Shown: positions 25,268 through 33,514 of the stretch, one piece after another | Numbering within the stretch: the stretch's first letter is position 1 | How the letters are laid out: the number at the start of each line of letters is the position of its first letter | DNA from: Paracoccus sp. (in: a-proteobacteria) | GTDB lineage: Bacteria > Pseudomonadota > Alphaproteobacteria > Rhodobacterales > Rhodobacteraceae | Reading direction: 5' to 3' | Assembly: GCF_030538755.1 (NCBI RefSeq) | Contig: NZ_JAUNTJ010000001.1 | Span: forward strand, 1 to 64,000 | DNA length: 64,000 bases | Made by a program: the position numbers and the translations under genes | Notes under the pieces: generated by a model | The model's input: the letters and a program-made list of their open reading frames with translations, nothing else | What the model was told of the DNA's origin: nothing | The model's database searches: none

Positions 25268-25944
25268 TCCGGCCGCCCCAGCCGCCCCACGCTCATATGC
25301 CGCTTGCCCGCAAAGCCGGGGCGGCGTTCAACCGCAAAGCCGCCCGCGCTCAGCGCGCGGCGGACGTGGCCGGCGGCGGTATAGGTGGCGAATGTGCCGT
25401 CCGGCGCGGTGTGGCGGGCGACCTCGGCCATCAGGGCGTCGCCCCACATCTCGGGGTTTTTGGCGGGGGAAAAGCCGTCCAGAAACCACGCATCCGCCCG
25501 GCCATCCCATCCGGGCAGTCTGTCGCGGGCATCGCCGATGATGATCTGCGCCTGAACGCTGCCGACCTGAAACTGCCGCGCGGGCCAGCCCTGCCGCAGT
25601 TGCGCCGCCAGCGGGGCCAGTTGCGGAAAGGCCGCATGGGCGGTTTCCAGTTGCGCGGCATCCATCGGAAAGCCCTCAAAGCTGGTAAAGCGCACCGGCT
25701 GATCCGTCACCGCGGCCAGAGCCAGCAGGTTCAGCCCGGTGCCAAAGCCCAGTTCCGCCACATGAAAGCCGGGCCGCAGCCGCGCGGGCAGATCGTTGCC
25801 ATCCAGAAACACATGCCGGGTTTCGGCCAGCCCGCCGGCAAGGCTGAAATACGGGTCATCAAAGCGGCGCGACACCGGCACGCCGCCCTCGCGCCAGTCC
25901 AGCGCCGGGTGGTTTGTGCCCATCGGATCGGTTACATCAGCCAT
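25255..25944 (-). CDS. mnmD: tRNA 5-(aminomethyl)-2-thiouridine methyltransferase MnmD
   Basis: A 229-residue stand-alone version of the MnmC methyltransferase domain, which makes mnm5s2U at the wobble base. SAM site VAELGFGTGLNLLAL (about 62-76) and the family hallmark DAWFLDGFSPAKNPEMW (about 150-166), then GTFATYTAAGHVRRAL. ATG 25944 (MADVTDPMG) is 28 bases from the divergent FAD oxidase, leaving little room for an upstream start. In E. coli the two activities are one fused MnmC protein. Confidence 0.9.
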   Translation of the reverse strand: MADVTDPMGTNHPALDWREGGVPVSRRFDDPYFSLAGGLAETRHVFLDGNDLPARLRPGFHVAELGFGTGLNLLALAAVTDQPVRFTSFEGFPMDAAQLETAHAAFPQLAPLAAQLRQGWPARQFQVGSVQAQIIIGDARDRLPGWDGRADAWFLDGFSPAKNPEMWGDALMAEVARHTAPDGTFATYTAAGHVRRALSAGGFAVERRPGFAGKRHMSVGRLGRPDQAA

Positions 25945-25972
25945 CGGCGCAGCTAGGCGAAAGGGGGCCGCG

Positions 25973-27004
25973 ATGGCAAGTGTCACCGTCATGGGCGCGG
26001 GCATTTTCGGGCTGGCCTGTGCGTGGGAACTGGTGCAGCGCGGCGCGCGGGTGCGGGTGCTGGATGCGCGCGGCGTCGGGGCAGGGGCATCGGGCGGGCA
26101 GGTGGGGGCGCTGTCGCCTCATGCGCCGGAAAACTGGAACGACAAGAAGCAGTTTCAGCTGGACAGCCTGCTGGCGGCGGATGCCTTTTGGTCGGGCGCG
26201 GCCGATGCGGGCGGGCGCGATCCGGGCTTTGCGCGGGTCGGGCGGGTGCAGCCTCTGACCGGCGATCCGGCGGCGTTGGCCCCGCGTCTTGCGGCGTCAG
26301 CAGACCGCTGGCCGCAGGCGATGCGGGTGCTGGATGCCGTGCCGCCGGGGGCCTTGGTGCCGCGCAGCGACAGCGGGCTGTGGCTGTGGGACGGCCTTTC
26401 CGGGCGCATCGCCCCGCGCGCGGCTGTGGCCTGTCTGGCGGCGGCAATCACTGCGCGCGGTGGCGTGATCGAGACCGGCGACACCCCCGGCAATATCGGC
26501 AACAACGGCCCGGTGATCTGGGCCACGGGCTGGGAATGGCTGCGTGACACCGGCACCGGCGTGGGGCAAAAGGGCCAGTCGGCGCTGTTGGCCCATGCCG
26601 CCCCCGACGCGCCGCAGGTCTATGCCGAGGGGCTGCATATCGTGCCCCACGCCGATGGCACCCTGGCCATCGGTTCCACCAGCGAGCGGGATTTCACCGA
26701 CACCGCCCCCGACGAACAGGCGCTGGAGCTGGTAGCGCGGGCGCGGGTGATCTGCCCGGTGCTGGCCGATGCGCCGCTGATCGGCACCTGGGCGGGCATC
26801 CGGCCCCGCGCTGCCTCGCGCGCGCCCTTGCTGGGGGCGTGGCCGGGCCGGGCGGGGCATTTCGTCGCCAATGGCGGCTTCAAGATCGGCTTTGGCATGG
26901 CCCCCGGCGTGGCCCGCGTGATGGCCGATCTGCTGCTGGAGGGGCGCGATGCGATCCCCGAGGCATTCCGCTTTTACGGCGCGGGCGACACGCCGATCAC
27001 ATAG
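25973..27004 (+). CDS. FAD-dependent oxidoreductase (DAO family, MnmC1-like candidate)
   Basis: A 343-residue D-amino-acid-oxidase-fold flavoprotein. The FAD site is VMGAGIFGLACAWELVQRGA, then GASGGQVGALSPH; the C-terminal flavin loop is FVANGGFKIGFGMAPGVARVM. It lies divergent from mnmD with 28 bases between them. Because the equivalent domains are fused in E. coli MnmC, it may supply the cmnm5U deacetylating (MnmC1) step; this is inference from position. A glycine- or amino-acid-oxidase role is the alternative. Its end overlaps convergent nnrU by 31 bases. Confidence 0.8.
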   Translation: MASVTVMGAGIFGLACAWELVQRGARVRVLDARGVGAGASGGQVGALSPHAPENWNDKKQFQLDSLLAADAFWSGAADAGGRDPGFARVGRVQPLTGDPAALAPRLAASADRWPQAMRVLDAVPPGALVPRSDSGLWLWDGLSGRIAPRAAVACLAAAITARGGVIETGDTPGNIGNNGPVIWATGWEWLRDTGTGVGQKGQSALLAHAAPDAPQVYAEGLHIVPHADGTLAIGSTSERDFTDTAPDEQALELVARARVICPVLADAPLIGTWAGIRPRAASRAPLLGAWPGRAGHFVANGGFKIGFGMAPGVARVMADLLLEGRDAIPEAFRFYGAGDTPIT

Positions 27005-27489
27005 GGGTGCAGCACGAACAGCCCGGCCCAGATCGAGACCGCGATGGCGGCGCGCGCCGGGGTGAACCGCCATTGCGGCCGCCCCTGCCGCGCCATTCCG
27101 GCCAGCGCATAGGCCAGCAGCAGGCCAAAGAACAGCACATGCGCAAGGTCTCCGTTCGCGATCAGATGCGCGCCCGCCCAGATGGCAAAGCCGCGCATCA
27201 GCCCCGACAGGCCGGGCGCCAGTGCCGCCGCCAGCACCGCCAGCGGCATCGCCAGATTGACCAGCCAGCGGTGCCAGATCGCATGATCCCACAGCGGCAC
27301 CACCGGCGCGCGCCCCGCCGCGACGATCAGCCAATACAGCAGCCCCAGCGACAGCAGGCTGTAGGCGATCACATAGCCGCGCCGCGACAGCGCCGCGATC
27401 AGCGCCCCGCGCAGGCCGGGCCGCGCCGGGATCACATGCGACCCCAGAAACGCTGCAAAGGCCAGAATGTATTCGCTCCATCCGCTCAT
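26974..27489 (-). CDS. NnrU family membrane protein
   Basis: A 171-residue integral membrane protein with about five hydrophobic helices. Family signature FLGSHVIPARPGLRGAL near the N-terminus and YSLLSLGLLYWLIVAAGRAP. NnrU was named from denitrifiers; relatives include methyl-group-modifying isoprenylcysteine-like enzymes, so the function is not settled. No nitrate or nitrite genes lie nearby. ATG 27489 begins at MSGWSEYILAF. Confidence 0.85.
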   Translation of the reverse strand: MSGWSEYILAFAAFLGSHVIPARPGLRGALIAALSRRGYVIAYSLLSLGLLYWLIVAAGRAPVVPLWDHAIWHRWLVNLAMPLAVLAAALAPGLSGLMRGFAIWAGAHLIANGDLAHVLFFGLLLAYALAGMARQGRPQWRFTPARAAIAVSIWAGLFVLHPYVIGVSPAP

Positions 27490-27557
27490 CCGGGTTGAAT
27501 ACGGGTTGCGGGCGGCTTTGTCATTGCGGATCATTGCCGCAGCCAATGAGGATAAGC

Positions 27558-28121
27558 ATGAGCCGACTAGAGACAGCCTTTGACGCCATCGACGCCGCCA
27601 ACGCGGCCGATCCGAATCTGGATGACGGCCAGCCGGTGGAACTGCTGTATGGCCAGCGGATGACCGAACAGCAGCGCCACCTGTTCCCCGACGCGTCCGA
27701 GCCGTTGCAGATCGCCTGCCGGGGCCAGCATATCGAACGCTGGCTGCTGCCGCGCCGCGATTTTCCGATGGACCGGGCGGGCTATCTGCAATGGCGGCAG
27801 GAACAGGGTCGCCGTCATGCCGCGCGGGTGGCGGGGATCATGGCCGATGCGGGCTATGGCGCCGAGGATTGCGCGGCGGCGACCCGGATGCTGACCAAGC
27901 AGGGGATCAAGCGCGATCCGCAGGTGCAGGCGTTGGAAGACGTGGCCTGCTTTACCTTTATCCGCTGGTATCTGGGTGATTTCGCGCAAACTCAGCCCGA
28001 CGACCGGATGCTGCGCATCGTGGAAAAGACCGCCCGCAAGATGTCGCCGCAGGCGCGGGCGCGGGCTTTGGACGAATTTCCCATGCCCGAGGCTTTCGCC
28101 GCCGCCTTTCGGGATGAGTGA
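27558..28121 (+). CDS. DUF4202 domain-containing protein
   Basis: A 187-residue protein of unknown function covering the whole DUF4202 domain. Visible: FDAIDAANAADPN, then CRGQHIERWLLPRRDFPMDRAG with a conserved QHxxRW, GYLQWRQEQGRRHA, MLTKQGIKRDPQVQALEDVA. The conserved His and Glu-Asp residues suggest a helical metal-binding fold (inference). GAGGA lies upstream of ATG 27558. Its stop overlaps the cbiX start in TGATG, so the two are coupled. Confidence 0.85.
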   Translation: MSRLETAFDAIDAANAADPNLDDGQPVELLYGQRMTEQQRHLFPDASEPLQIACRGQHIERWLLPRRDFPMDRAGYLQWRQEQGRRHAARVAGIMADAGYGAEDCAAATRMLTKQGIKRDPQVQALEDVACFTFIRWYLGDFAQTQPDDRMLRIVEKTARKMSPQARARALDEFPMPEAFAAAFRDE

Positions 28122-28807
28122 TGCGCGCGGTCATCGTGACCCATGGCCAGCCCGGCGACCCCGGCCCGCAGCAGCAGGCGGTCGAGGAACTGGCCGCAGC
28201 CATTCAGGCCCATGCGCCGGGGCTGGTCGTCGTGGGGGCGACGCTGGCGATGCCCGGCGCTTTGGCGGCGGCGGCGCGGCCGGGCTGTGTCGTCTATCCG
28301 ATGTTCATGGCCGAGGGCTGGTTCACCACCCGCGAACTGCCGCGCCGTCTGGCCGGGATCGGGGCCGATGCGCGGGTGGTGCGCCCCTTTGGCCTGGAAC
28401 CGGCGCTGCCCGCGCTGTGCATTGCCAAGGCCCGGCAGGCGGCGGCGGCGCAGGGATGGGCCGCGCAGGACAGCACCGTTCTGCTGTCGGCGCATGGGTC
28501 GCAGCGGGCGCGGGCGTCGGCCAATGGCGCGCGGGCCTTGGCCGCCACGATGGCACCGCATTTTGCCCGTATCGTGAATGGTTTTGTCGAGGAAGAACCC
28601 TATCTGGCCGATGCCGCGCGCGGGCTGAGCCGTGCCGTCAGCCTGCCGTTCTTTGCCACCCGTGCGGATCATGTGACCGATGATCTGCCGCAGGCGCTGG
28701 ATCAGGCGGGCTTTGACGGCCCGCGCCTTGACCCCATCGGCCTTGCCCCCGAGGTGCCCGCCCTGATCGCCGCCAGCCTGCTGGCCGGTCAGTCCGCCTG
28801 CCAATAG
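28121..28807 (+). CDS. cbiX: CbiX/sirohydrochlorin chelatase-like protein
   Basis: A 228-residue class II chelatase-like protein with two CbiX halves: one starting VIVTHGQPGDPG and the other LLSAHGSQRARASANGARAL. The family inserts Co or Fe into sirohydrochlorin for cobalamin or siroheme. Here His in THGQ and SAHGS are the candidate metal-handling residues. No other cob/cys genes are in the window, so the pathway is unproven. Start ATG 28121 is chosen over GTG 28118. Its end overlaps the convergent acetyltransferase by 19 bases. Confidence 0.75.
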   Translation: MRAVIVTHGQPGDPGPQQQAVEELAAAIQAHAPGLVVVGATLAMPGALAAAARPGCVVYPMFMAEGWFTTRELPRRLAGIGADARVVRPFGLEPALPALCIAKARQAAAAQGWAAQDSTVLLSAHGSQRARASANGARALAATMAPHFARIVNGFVEEEPYLADAARGLSRAVSLPFFATRADHVTDDLPQALDQAGFDGPRLDPIGLAPEVPALIAASLLAGQSACQ

Positions 28808-29499
28808 GCATAGCCGCCCGCCGGCGCGAACCCAAGCCCGCGATACAGCGCCAGTGCCGCGCCGTTACCGGAACCCACGGCCAATGCGATGCGGCTTGCC
28901 CCCTGCTGCGTGCCCCAGATCGCCGCCTGCCGCATCATCCAGCCCGCCAGCCCCTTGCGGCGCAGGCCGGGCAGCACCTCGACCGCGTGGACCATGGCCA
29001 CGCCGTCGCTGACTGCGGCAAAGGCGGCACCGGCGGCGCGATCCTCGGTCCGGCCAAGGATGGCGGTTTTCGGTTGCGGCGCGCGCTGCATGATCGCCCG
29101 CCGGGCCGGACCGATGCCGCCCGCCGACCAGATCTCGCGCTGGATGGCCATTGGCGGCCAGACCGTGAAGGTGGTGACAGAGGGGATCGCCAGCCCGGTC
29201 AGGGCGGCGACGGGGGCGGCAAGGATCAGGGTCGGCGTGTGGCGGCGCAGCCCCCGCGCCGCCAATGCCTGCGCCAAAGCCTGATCGTCGTCACCGACGC
29301 GGAATTGCGGCGGCTGATCCCAGCCTTGCTGCACCTGAATGGCGGCGGTGATGTCGTCGCCGGTCCAAGGCCCGGTTGCGCGGGCCGATCCCACGCGCCC
29401 GCCGCCGCCCATGCCCCGCCCGACGCTGAACCCGCCCGCGCGGGCATATTCCGCAGCGGGCCATGTGGCATCAAAGGCGGCGGCCAGCGCGGTGTCCAT
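28789..29499 (-). CDS. GNAT family N-acetyltransferase
   Basis: A 236-residue protein with a C-terminal GNAT domain (about 140-236): the acetyl-CoA loop VEVLPGLRRKGLAGWMMRQA and the LYRGLGFAPAGGYAYW ending. The N-terminal half is a degenerate second GNAT-like region. The substrate is unknown. Its ATG overlaps the stop of the CinA-type gene upstream (TGATG); a TTG one codon upstream is possible. Confidence 0.85.
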   Translation of the reverse strand: MDTALAAAFDATWPAAEYARAGGFSVGRGMGGGGRVGSARATGPWTGDDITAAIQVQQGWDQPPQFRVGDDDQALAQALAARGLRRHTPTLILAAPVAALTGLAIPSVTTFTVWPPMAIQREIWSAGGIGPARRAIMQRAPQPKTAILGRTEDRAAGAAFAAVSDGVAMVHAVEVLPGLRRKGLAGWMMRQAAIWGTQQGASRIALAVGSGNGAALALYRGLGFAPAGGYAYWQAD

Positions 29500-30242
29500 C
29501 AAAGCGCCAGCCGCTGCCGCAGCGCCGCCATTGCCTGATCGACGCGCGCGCCGTCCAGCCCGCGCACCACCAGATTGGTGCCCCAGCCGCGTTCGGCATC
29601 GTGATAGGGATAAGACCCCAGCGACAGATCGGGAAATTCAGCGGCAATCTGGCGCAGATCCTCGGCCACGTCCGATTCGCCGCGCCGCACCTCGACCGTG
29701 GCAGATTGCACCGGGCGACCGCCGGGCAGGCGCGGGATCAGCCAATCGACCATCGCGCGAAAGACCTGCGGCACCCCGGCCATCGAATGCGTGCCGCCGA
29801 TGGAAAAGCCGGGCGCGGCGCTGACAGCATTGTCGATCAGCGTGGCACCCACCGGGATGCGGGCCATGCGCAGGCGGTTTTCGGTCAGGTCAAGCCCCAT
29901 GCGGGCGCACCGCTCGGCCAGCAGGGCGCGGGCCTGCGGGTTGATTTCCAGCGTGGTGCCATGCGCGTCGGCCACGGCATCGGCGGTGATGTCGTCATGC
30001 GTCGGCCCGATGCCGCCGCTGGTGAACAGCAGATCCCATGCGCCGCCAAGGCTGCGGTCCAGCGCGCGGATGGCGGCGACGATGGCATCGTGATCGTCGG
30101 ACACCACGCGGATTTCCCGCAGGTCAAAGCCGGTCGCGCACAGCACCTGCGCCAGATGATGGGCGTTCCCTTCGCGCGTGCGGCCCGACAGGATCTCGTC
30201 GCCGATGACCAGAATGGCGGCGGTTGGGTTATCGGACTGCAT
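29499..30242 (-). CDS. Competence/damage-inducible protein A-type molybdopterin-binding protein
   Basis: A 247-residue MoaB/Mog-fold protein of the CinA N-terminal (COG1058) type without the nicotinamide-nucleotide amidase half. Visible: VIGDEILSGRTREGNAHHLA, TSGGIGPTHDDITADAVA, and MAGVPQVFRAMV. COG1058 domains can hydrolyse ADP-ribose and bind molybdopterin-like ligands. AAAGGAT precedes ATG 30242. Operon with the GNAT gene. Confidence 0.88.
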   Translation of the reverse strand: MQSDNPTAAILVIGDEILSGRTREGNAHHLAQVLCATGFDLREIRVVSDDHDAIVAAIRALDRSLGGAWDLLFTSGGIGPTHDDITADAVADAHGTTLEINPQARALLAERCARMGLDLTENRLRMARIPVGATLIDNAVSAAPGFSIGGTHSMAGVPQVFRAMVDWLIPRLPGGRPVQSATVEVRRGESDVAEDLRQIAAEFPDLSLGSYPYHDAERGWGTNLVVRGLDGARVDQAMAALRQRLAL

Positions 30243-30341
30243 GGCGATCCTTTCGCTTGGATGCCTCATCTAGACCCGGCGGCGGGGCTGGAACAAGTGG
30301 CCTGTCGTCGCTATCTAGGCGGAATGAAAAAAGGCAGCGAC

Positions 30342-31136
30342 ATGGACGAGACCCGTATCACCCGCGAGGGTATCCGCATCCACACCCCCGATGATTTTGC
30401 CGGAATGCGCAAGGCAGGTGCCGTCGCCGCGCAGATTCTGGACGAGGTTGGCCCGATGGTTCAGCCCGGCGTCACCACCGGCGCGCTGGATGATTTCATC
30501 CGCGGGCGGGTGACGGAACTGGGCGCGACCAGCGCCACCATCGGCTATCGCGGCTATCAGCACGCCAGTTGCATCAGCGTGAACCATGTGGTCTGCCACG
30601 GCATCCCCGGCGACAAGGTGCTGTCGGACGGCGATATTCTGAACATCGACGTGACGGTGATCGTGGATGGCTGGTTTGGCGATACCAGCCGGATGTATGT
30701 GGCGGGCAAGCCCTCGGTCAAGGCGATGCGGCTGATTCAGGTCACATATGACTGCCTGATGAAAGGGATCGAGACCGTGCGCCCCGGCGCCACCTTTGGC
30801 GACATCGGCGCGGCGATCCAGAAACACGCCGAAAGTCACCGCATGTCGGTGGTGCGCGATTTCTGCGGCCACGGTCTGGGCCGGGTGTTCCACGCCCCGC
30901 CGAACGTGCTGCACTTTGGCCGCGCCGGCAAAGGCCCGGTGCTGGAGGAAGGCATGTTCTTCACCATCGAGCCGATGATTAACCTTGGCCGCCCGGAAAC
31001 CAAGATTCTGGCCGATGACTGGACAGCGGTGACGCGCGACAAATCGCTGTCGGCGCAGTTCGAACATTCAATCGGGGTGACGGCGGACGGGGTGGAAATC
31101 TTTACCCCATCCGACAGGTTCTTTGACTTCGGCTAG
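30342..31136 (+). CDS. map: Methionine aminopeptidase, type I
   Basis: A 264-residue enzyme removing N-terminal methionine from nascent proteins. The five metal ligands are visible: Asp103 and Asp114 (NIDVTVIVDGWFGDTSRMY), His177 (CGHGLGRVFH), Glu210 (FTIEPM) and Glu241 (FEHSIGV). His86 in VVCHGIPG is the substrate histidine. ATG 30342 has AAAAAAGG at good distance; ATG 30324, six codons earlier, is a possible alternative. It overlaps the convergent COG3146 gene by four bases. Confidence 0.95.
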   Translation: MDETRITREGIRIHTPDDFAGMRKAGAVAAQILDEVGPMVQPGVTTGALDDFIRGRVTELGATSATIGYRGYQHASCISVNHVVCHGIPGDKVLSDGDILNIDVTVIVDGWFGDTSRMYVAGKPSVKAMRLIQVTYDCLMKGIETVRPGATFGDIGAAIQKHAESHRMSVVRDFCGHGLGRVFHAPPNVLHFGRAGKGPVLEEGMFFTIEPMINLGRPETKILADDWTAVTRDKSLSAQFEHSIGVTADGVEIFTPSDRFFDFG

Positions 31137-32263
31137 GCCGGGTTGCCGCGCCGGAACGGGGTGAATTCCGCCATCAGGGTGATTTCCTGATCCATCGCGG
31201 CGCGTTCGCGGATCAGGTAATCGTCCAGCGCGCGGTAAAATCCGGGATCGGCGACCCAGTGCAGGCTGTGCGTCTGCGTCGGCACATAGCCGCGCGCCAG
31301 CTTGTGTTCGCCCTGCGCCCCGGCCTCGACGCGGGCCAGGCCATGTTCGATGGCCCAGTCGATCGCGCGGTGATAGCACAGTTCGAAATGCAGAAAGGGG
31401 TGGTCCTCGATGCAACCCCAATAGCGGCCAAAGATCGCATCCGGCCCGACAAAGTTCAGCGCCCCGGCAACAGGGATGCCGTCGCGTTCGGCCAGCACCA
31501 GCACGATGTCGTCGCGCATGGTGTCGTGGATCAGGTCAAAAAAGCGGCGCGTCAGATAGGGCCGGCCCCATTTGCGCCCGCCGGTGTCCTGATAAAAGGT
31601 CCAGAAGGCGTCCCAATGTTCGGGGCAGATCTCATCGCCCGTCAGGCTGCGGATGCTGCCGCCAAACGCCTGCGCGCGCTCGCGTTCCTTGCGGATCGCC
31701 TTGCGCTTGCGGCTGGACAGGTCGGCAAGGAAATCGCTGTAGGTTGCATAGCCCCGGTTCAGCCAGTGGAATTGCTGCGTGGCGCGGGGCAGGTATGCGC
31801 CGGGTTCGTCCGCCTCGGGTTTCGTGCAAAAGGTGACATGGACGCCAGATGCGCCGACATGTTCCGCCACCTGCGTCATGCCCTGCAACAATGCGGCACG
31901 GATCACCGGATCAGGAGCCAGCAGACGCGGGCCGGTGACGGGGGTAAAGGGCACCGCGCATTGCAGTTTCGGGTAATAATCGCCCCCGGCGCGTTCAAAC
32001 GCCTCGGCCCAGCCATGGTCAAAGATATATTCGCCCTGACTGTGCGACTTGGCATAAAGCGGCGCCGCCCCGACGATCTGCCCGTCGCGCTCAATGGTGA
32101 TATGCAGCGGCTGCCACCCCGTCCCCGCCCCGACCGAGCCGGATTGTTCCAGAGCCGCCAGAAAACGGTGCGAGGTGAACGGATTATCCCCCGCCAGCCG
32201 GTCCCAGACCTGTGCGGGGATGGCTGTAATGTCGGGATATGTGGTCAGGCTGAGTGCGCTCAT
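31133..32263 (-). CDS. COG3146 GNAT-fold acetyltransferase
   Basis: A 376-residue protein of the DUF482/COG3146 family, which has a FemAB/GNAT-like fold and is often annotated as a peptidoglycan-related acyltransferase. Visible: NPFTSHRFLAALEQSGSVG, YPKLQCAVPFTPVTGPRLL, SSRKRKAIRKERERA, and GLARVEAGAQGEHKLARGY near the C-terminus. The exact role is unknown. A TTG three codons upstream of ATG 32263 is an alternative start. Confidence 0.85.
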   Translation of the reverse strand: MSALSLTTYPDITAIPAQVWDRLAGDNPFTSHRFLAALEQSGSVGAGTGWQPLHITIERDGQIVGAAPLYAKSHSQGEYIFDHGWAEAFERAGGDYYPKLQCAVPFTPVTGPRLLAPDPVIRAALLQGMTQVAEHVGASGVHVTFCTKPEADEPGAYLPRATQQFHWLNRGYATYSDFLADLSSRKRKAIRKERERAQAFGGSIRSLTGDEICPEHWDAFWTFYQDTGGRKWGRPYLTRRFFDLIHDTMRDDIVLVLAERDGIPVAGALNFVGPDAIFGRYWGCIEDHPFLHFELCYHRAIDWAIEHGLARVEAGAQGEHKLARGYVPTQTHSLHWVADPGFYRALDDYLIRERAAMDQEITLMAEFTPFRRGNPA

Positions 32264-32344
32264 GCCCGGCAAGATAGGGGCATCAGCGCAGATTGTAAGG
32301 GGGGTGGATGATCGCCGCCGCCGGTTTCGTTTGCACGGGAATCA

Positions 32345-32378
32345 GCCTCCGGCGGGGATATTTATCGGACCAAAGATG
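32345..32378 (-). repeat. Intergenic repeat, family A (copy A3, inverted)
   Basis: Reverse-strand copy of A1: CATCTTTGGTCCGATAAATA followed by TCCCCGCCGGAGGC. It lies in the 423-base divergent region between the COG3146 gene and sodB and faces copy A4, forming a separated inverted pair. I see no gene in this gap. Confidence 0.7.
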
Positions 32379-32511
32379 GCCCGGCACACACCCAGCCCCG
32401 GCGCATGTCCGGGGAGGGTGTGGCATCTTCGGTCACGGCCATCGGCGTCCCCGCCTGTTCCGTGATTCTTTTATAGCGGGCCGGGGGTTAAGATCAGGTA
32501 AAGCCGCGCCT

Positions 32512-32577
32512 CATCTTTGGTCCGATAAATATCCTCTGGGGGTCCGGGGGGCGAAGCGCCCCCGGCCTTTGGGCGGC
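32512..32577 (+). repeat. Intergenic repeat, family A with GC hairpin (copy A4)
   Basis: Same unit as A2: CATCTTTGGTCCGATAAATA, TCCTCTGGGGGTCC, then the hairpin at 32544-32565. It is upstream of sodB and divergent from the left-hand gene, so it cannot be a simple 3' terminator for either neighbour. Confidence 0.75.
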
Positions 32578-32686
32578 ACGCCAGTTTGTCCGCACCGGCG
32601 CGGAACCTGTCGCGCGCACTTGCGTTCGGTTGCAGCTTGGCCAATCATCCGGGCCGAAACGCAATCCTTTCAGAAAGGACAGGACC

Positions 32687-33283
32687 ATGGCTTTTACCCT
32701 TCCCGATCTTCCCTACGCCCATGACGCGCTGGAAGCTGTCGGCATGTCGAAAGAAACGTTGGAATTTCACCACGACATCCACCACAAAGCCTATGTCGAC
32801 AAGCTGAACGAACTGATCGCTGGCACCGAATGGGAAGGCAAGTCGCTGGAAGACATCGTGACCGGCACCTATAAAAAGGGCGAGGTCGCGCAAAGCGGGA
32901 TCTTTAACAACGCCAGCCAGCACTGGAACCACACTCAGTTCTGGGAAATGATGGCCCCGGAATCCAGGATGCCGTCCGAGGTTGAAGCCGCACTGAAAGA
33001 ATCGTTCGGTTCGGTCGAGGATTTCAAAAAGAAATTCACCGAAGCAGGTGTTGGACAATTCGGTTCCGGTTGGGCCTGGCTGGTCAAAAAGGCCGATGGC
33101 GGGCTGGAGATCACCAAGACCGAAAACGGCGTCAACCCGCTGTGCTTTGGCCAGACTGCGCTGCTGGGCTGCGATGTGTGGGAACATTCCTACTATATCG
33201 ACTTCCGCAACAAACGCCCGGTCTATCTGCAAAATTTCCTTGAAAAGCTGGTGAACTGGGAAAACGTCGCTTCGCGCATGTAA
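32687..33283 (+). CDS. sodB: Superoxide dismutase, Fe/Mn family
   Basis: A 198-residue cytosolic superoxide dismutase. Metal ligands by family position are His28 (EFHHDIHH), His82 (NNASQHWNH), Asp163 and His167 (CDVWEHSYY). Gln78 in the NNASQ motif is the iron-type pattern; the enzyme could be cambialistic. ATG 32687 follows GAAAGGACAGG. A weak sigma70-like pair (TTGCGT near 32620, AATCAT at 32643, 17-base spacing) lies upstream. A Tat-signal remnant begins directly after the stop. Confidence 0.95.
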   Translation: MAFTLPDLPYAHDALEAVGMSKETLEFHHDIHHKAYVDKLNELIAGTEWEGKSLEDIVTGTYKKGEVAQSGIFNNASQHWNHTQFWEMMAPESRMPSEVEAALKESFGSVEDFKKKFTEAGVGQFGSGWAWLVKKADGGLEITKTENGVNPLCFGQTALLGCDVWEHSYYIDFRNKRPVYLQNFLEKLVNWENVASRM

Positions 33284-33514
33284 ATGATTTCGCGACGCGG
33301 TGTTCTGCGGGGCCTGTCGGGGGTGACTCTGGCGGGCCTTTTTCATTATCGTCCATGCGCTGCCACTGAATTGCGCCTGCCCCGTCCACCCCGCCGCGAC
33401 GGCGCGGCCCTGCACAAATTTCCGTGCCGCGCCTGCCCGGCCCTGTGCGGCATTGGCAAACCGGGCGCCAAGCGTATAAAGACGGGCGACAGGACAAGAC
33501 AGCGGAAAGACCCG
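33284..33514 (+). pseudogene. Twin-arginine signal-like remnant after sodB
   Basis: An ATG immediately after the sodB stop opens a frame encoding MISRRGVLRGLSGVTLAGLF, a convincing twin-arginine signal peptide. It then degrades into Arg/Pro/Cys-rich sequence and runs in frame into the next gene. Tat leaders of this form occur on metallophosphoesterases, so this may be the stub of a deleted exported enzyme. It could also be chance, or a long N-terminal extension of the next protein, though that protein has its own start and anchor. Confidence 0.4.
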
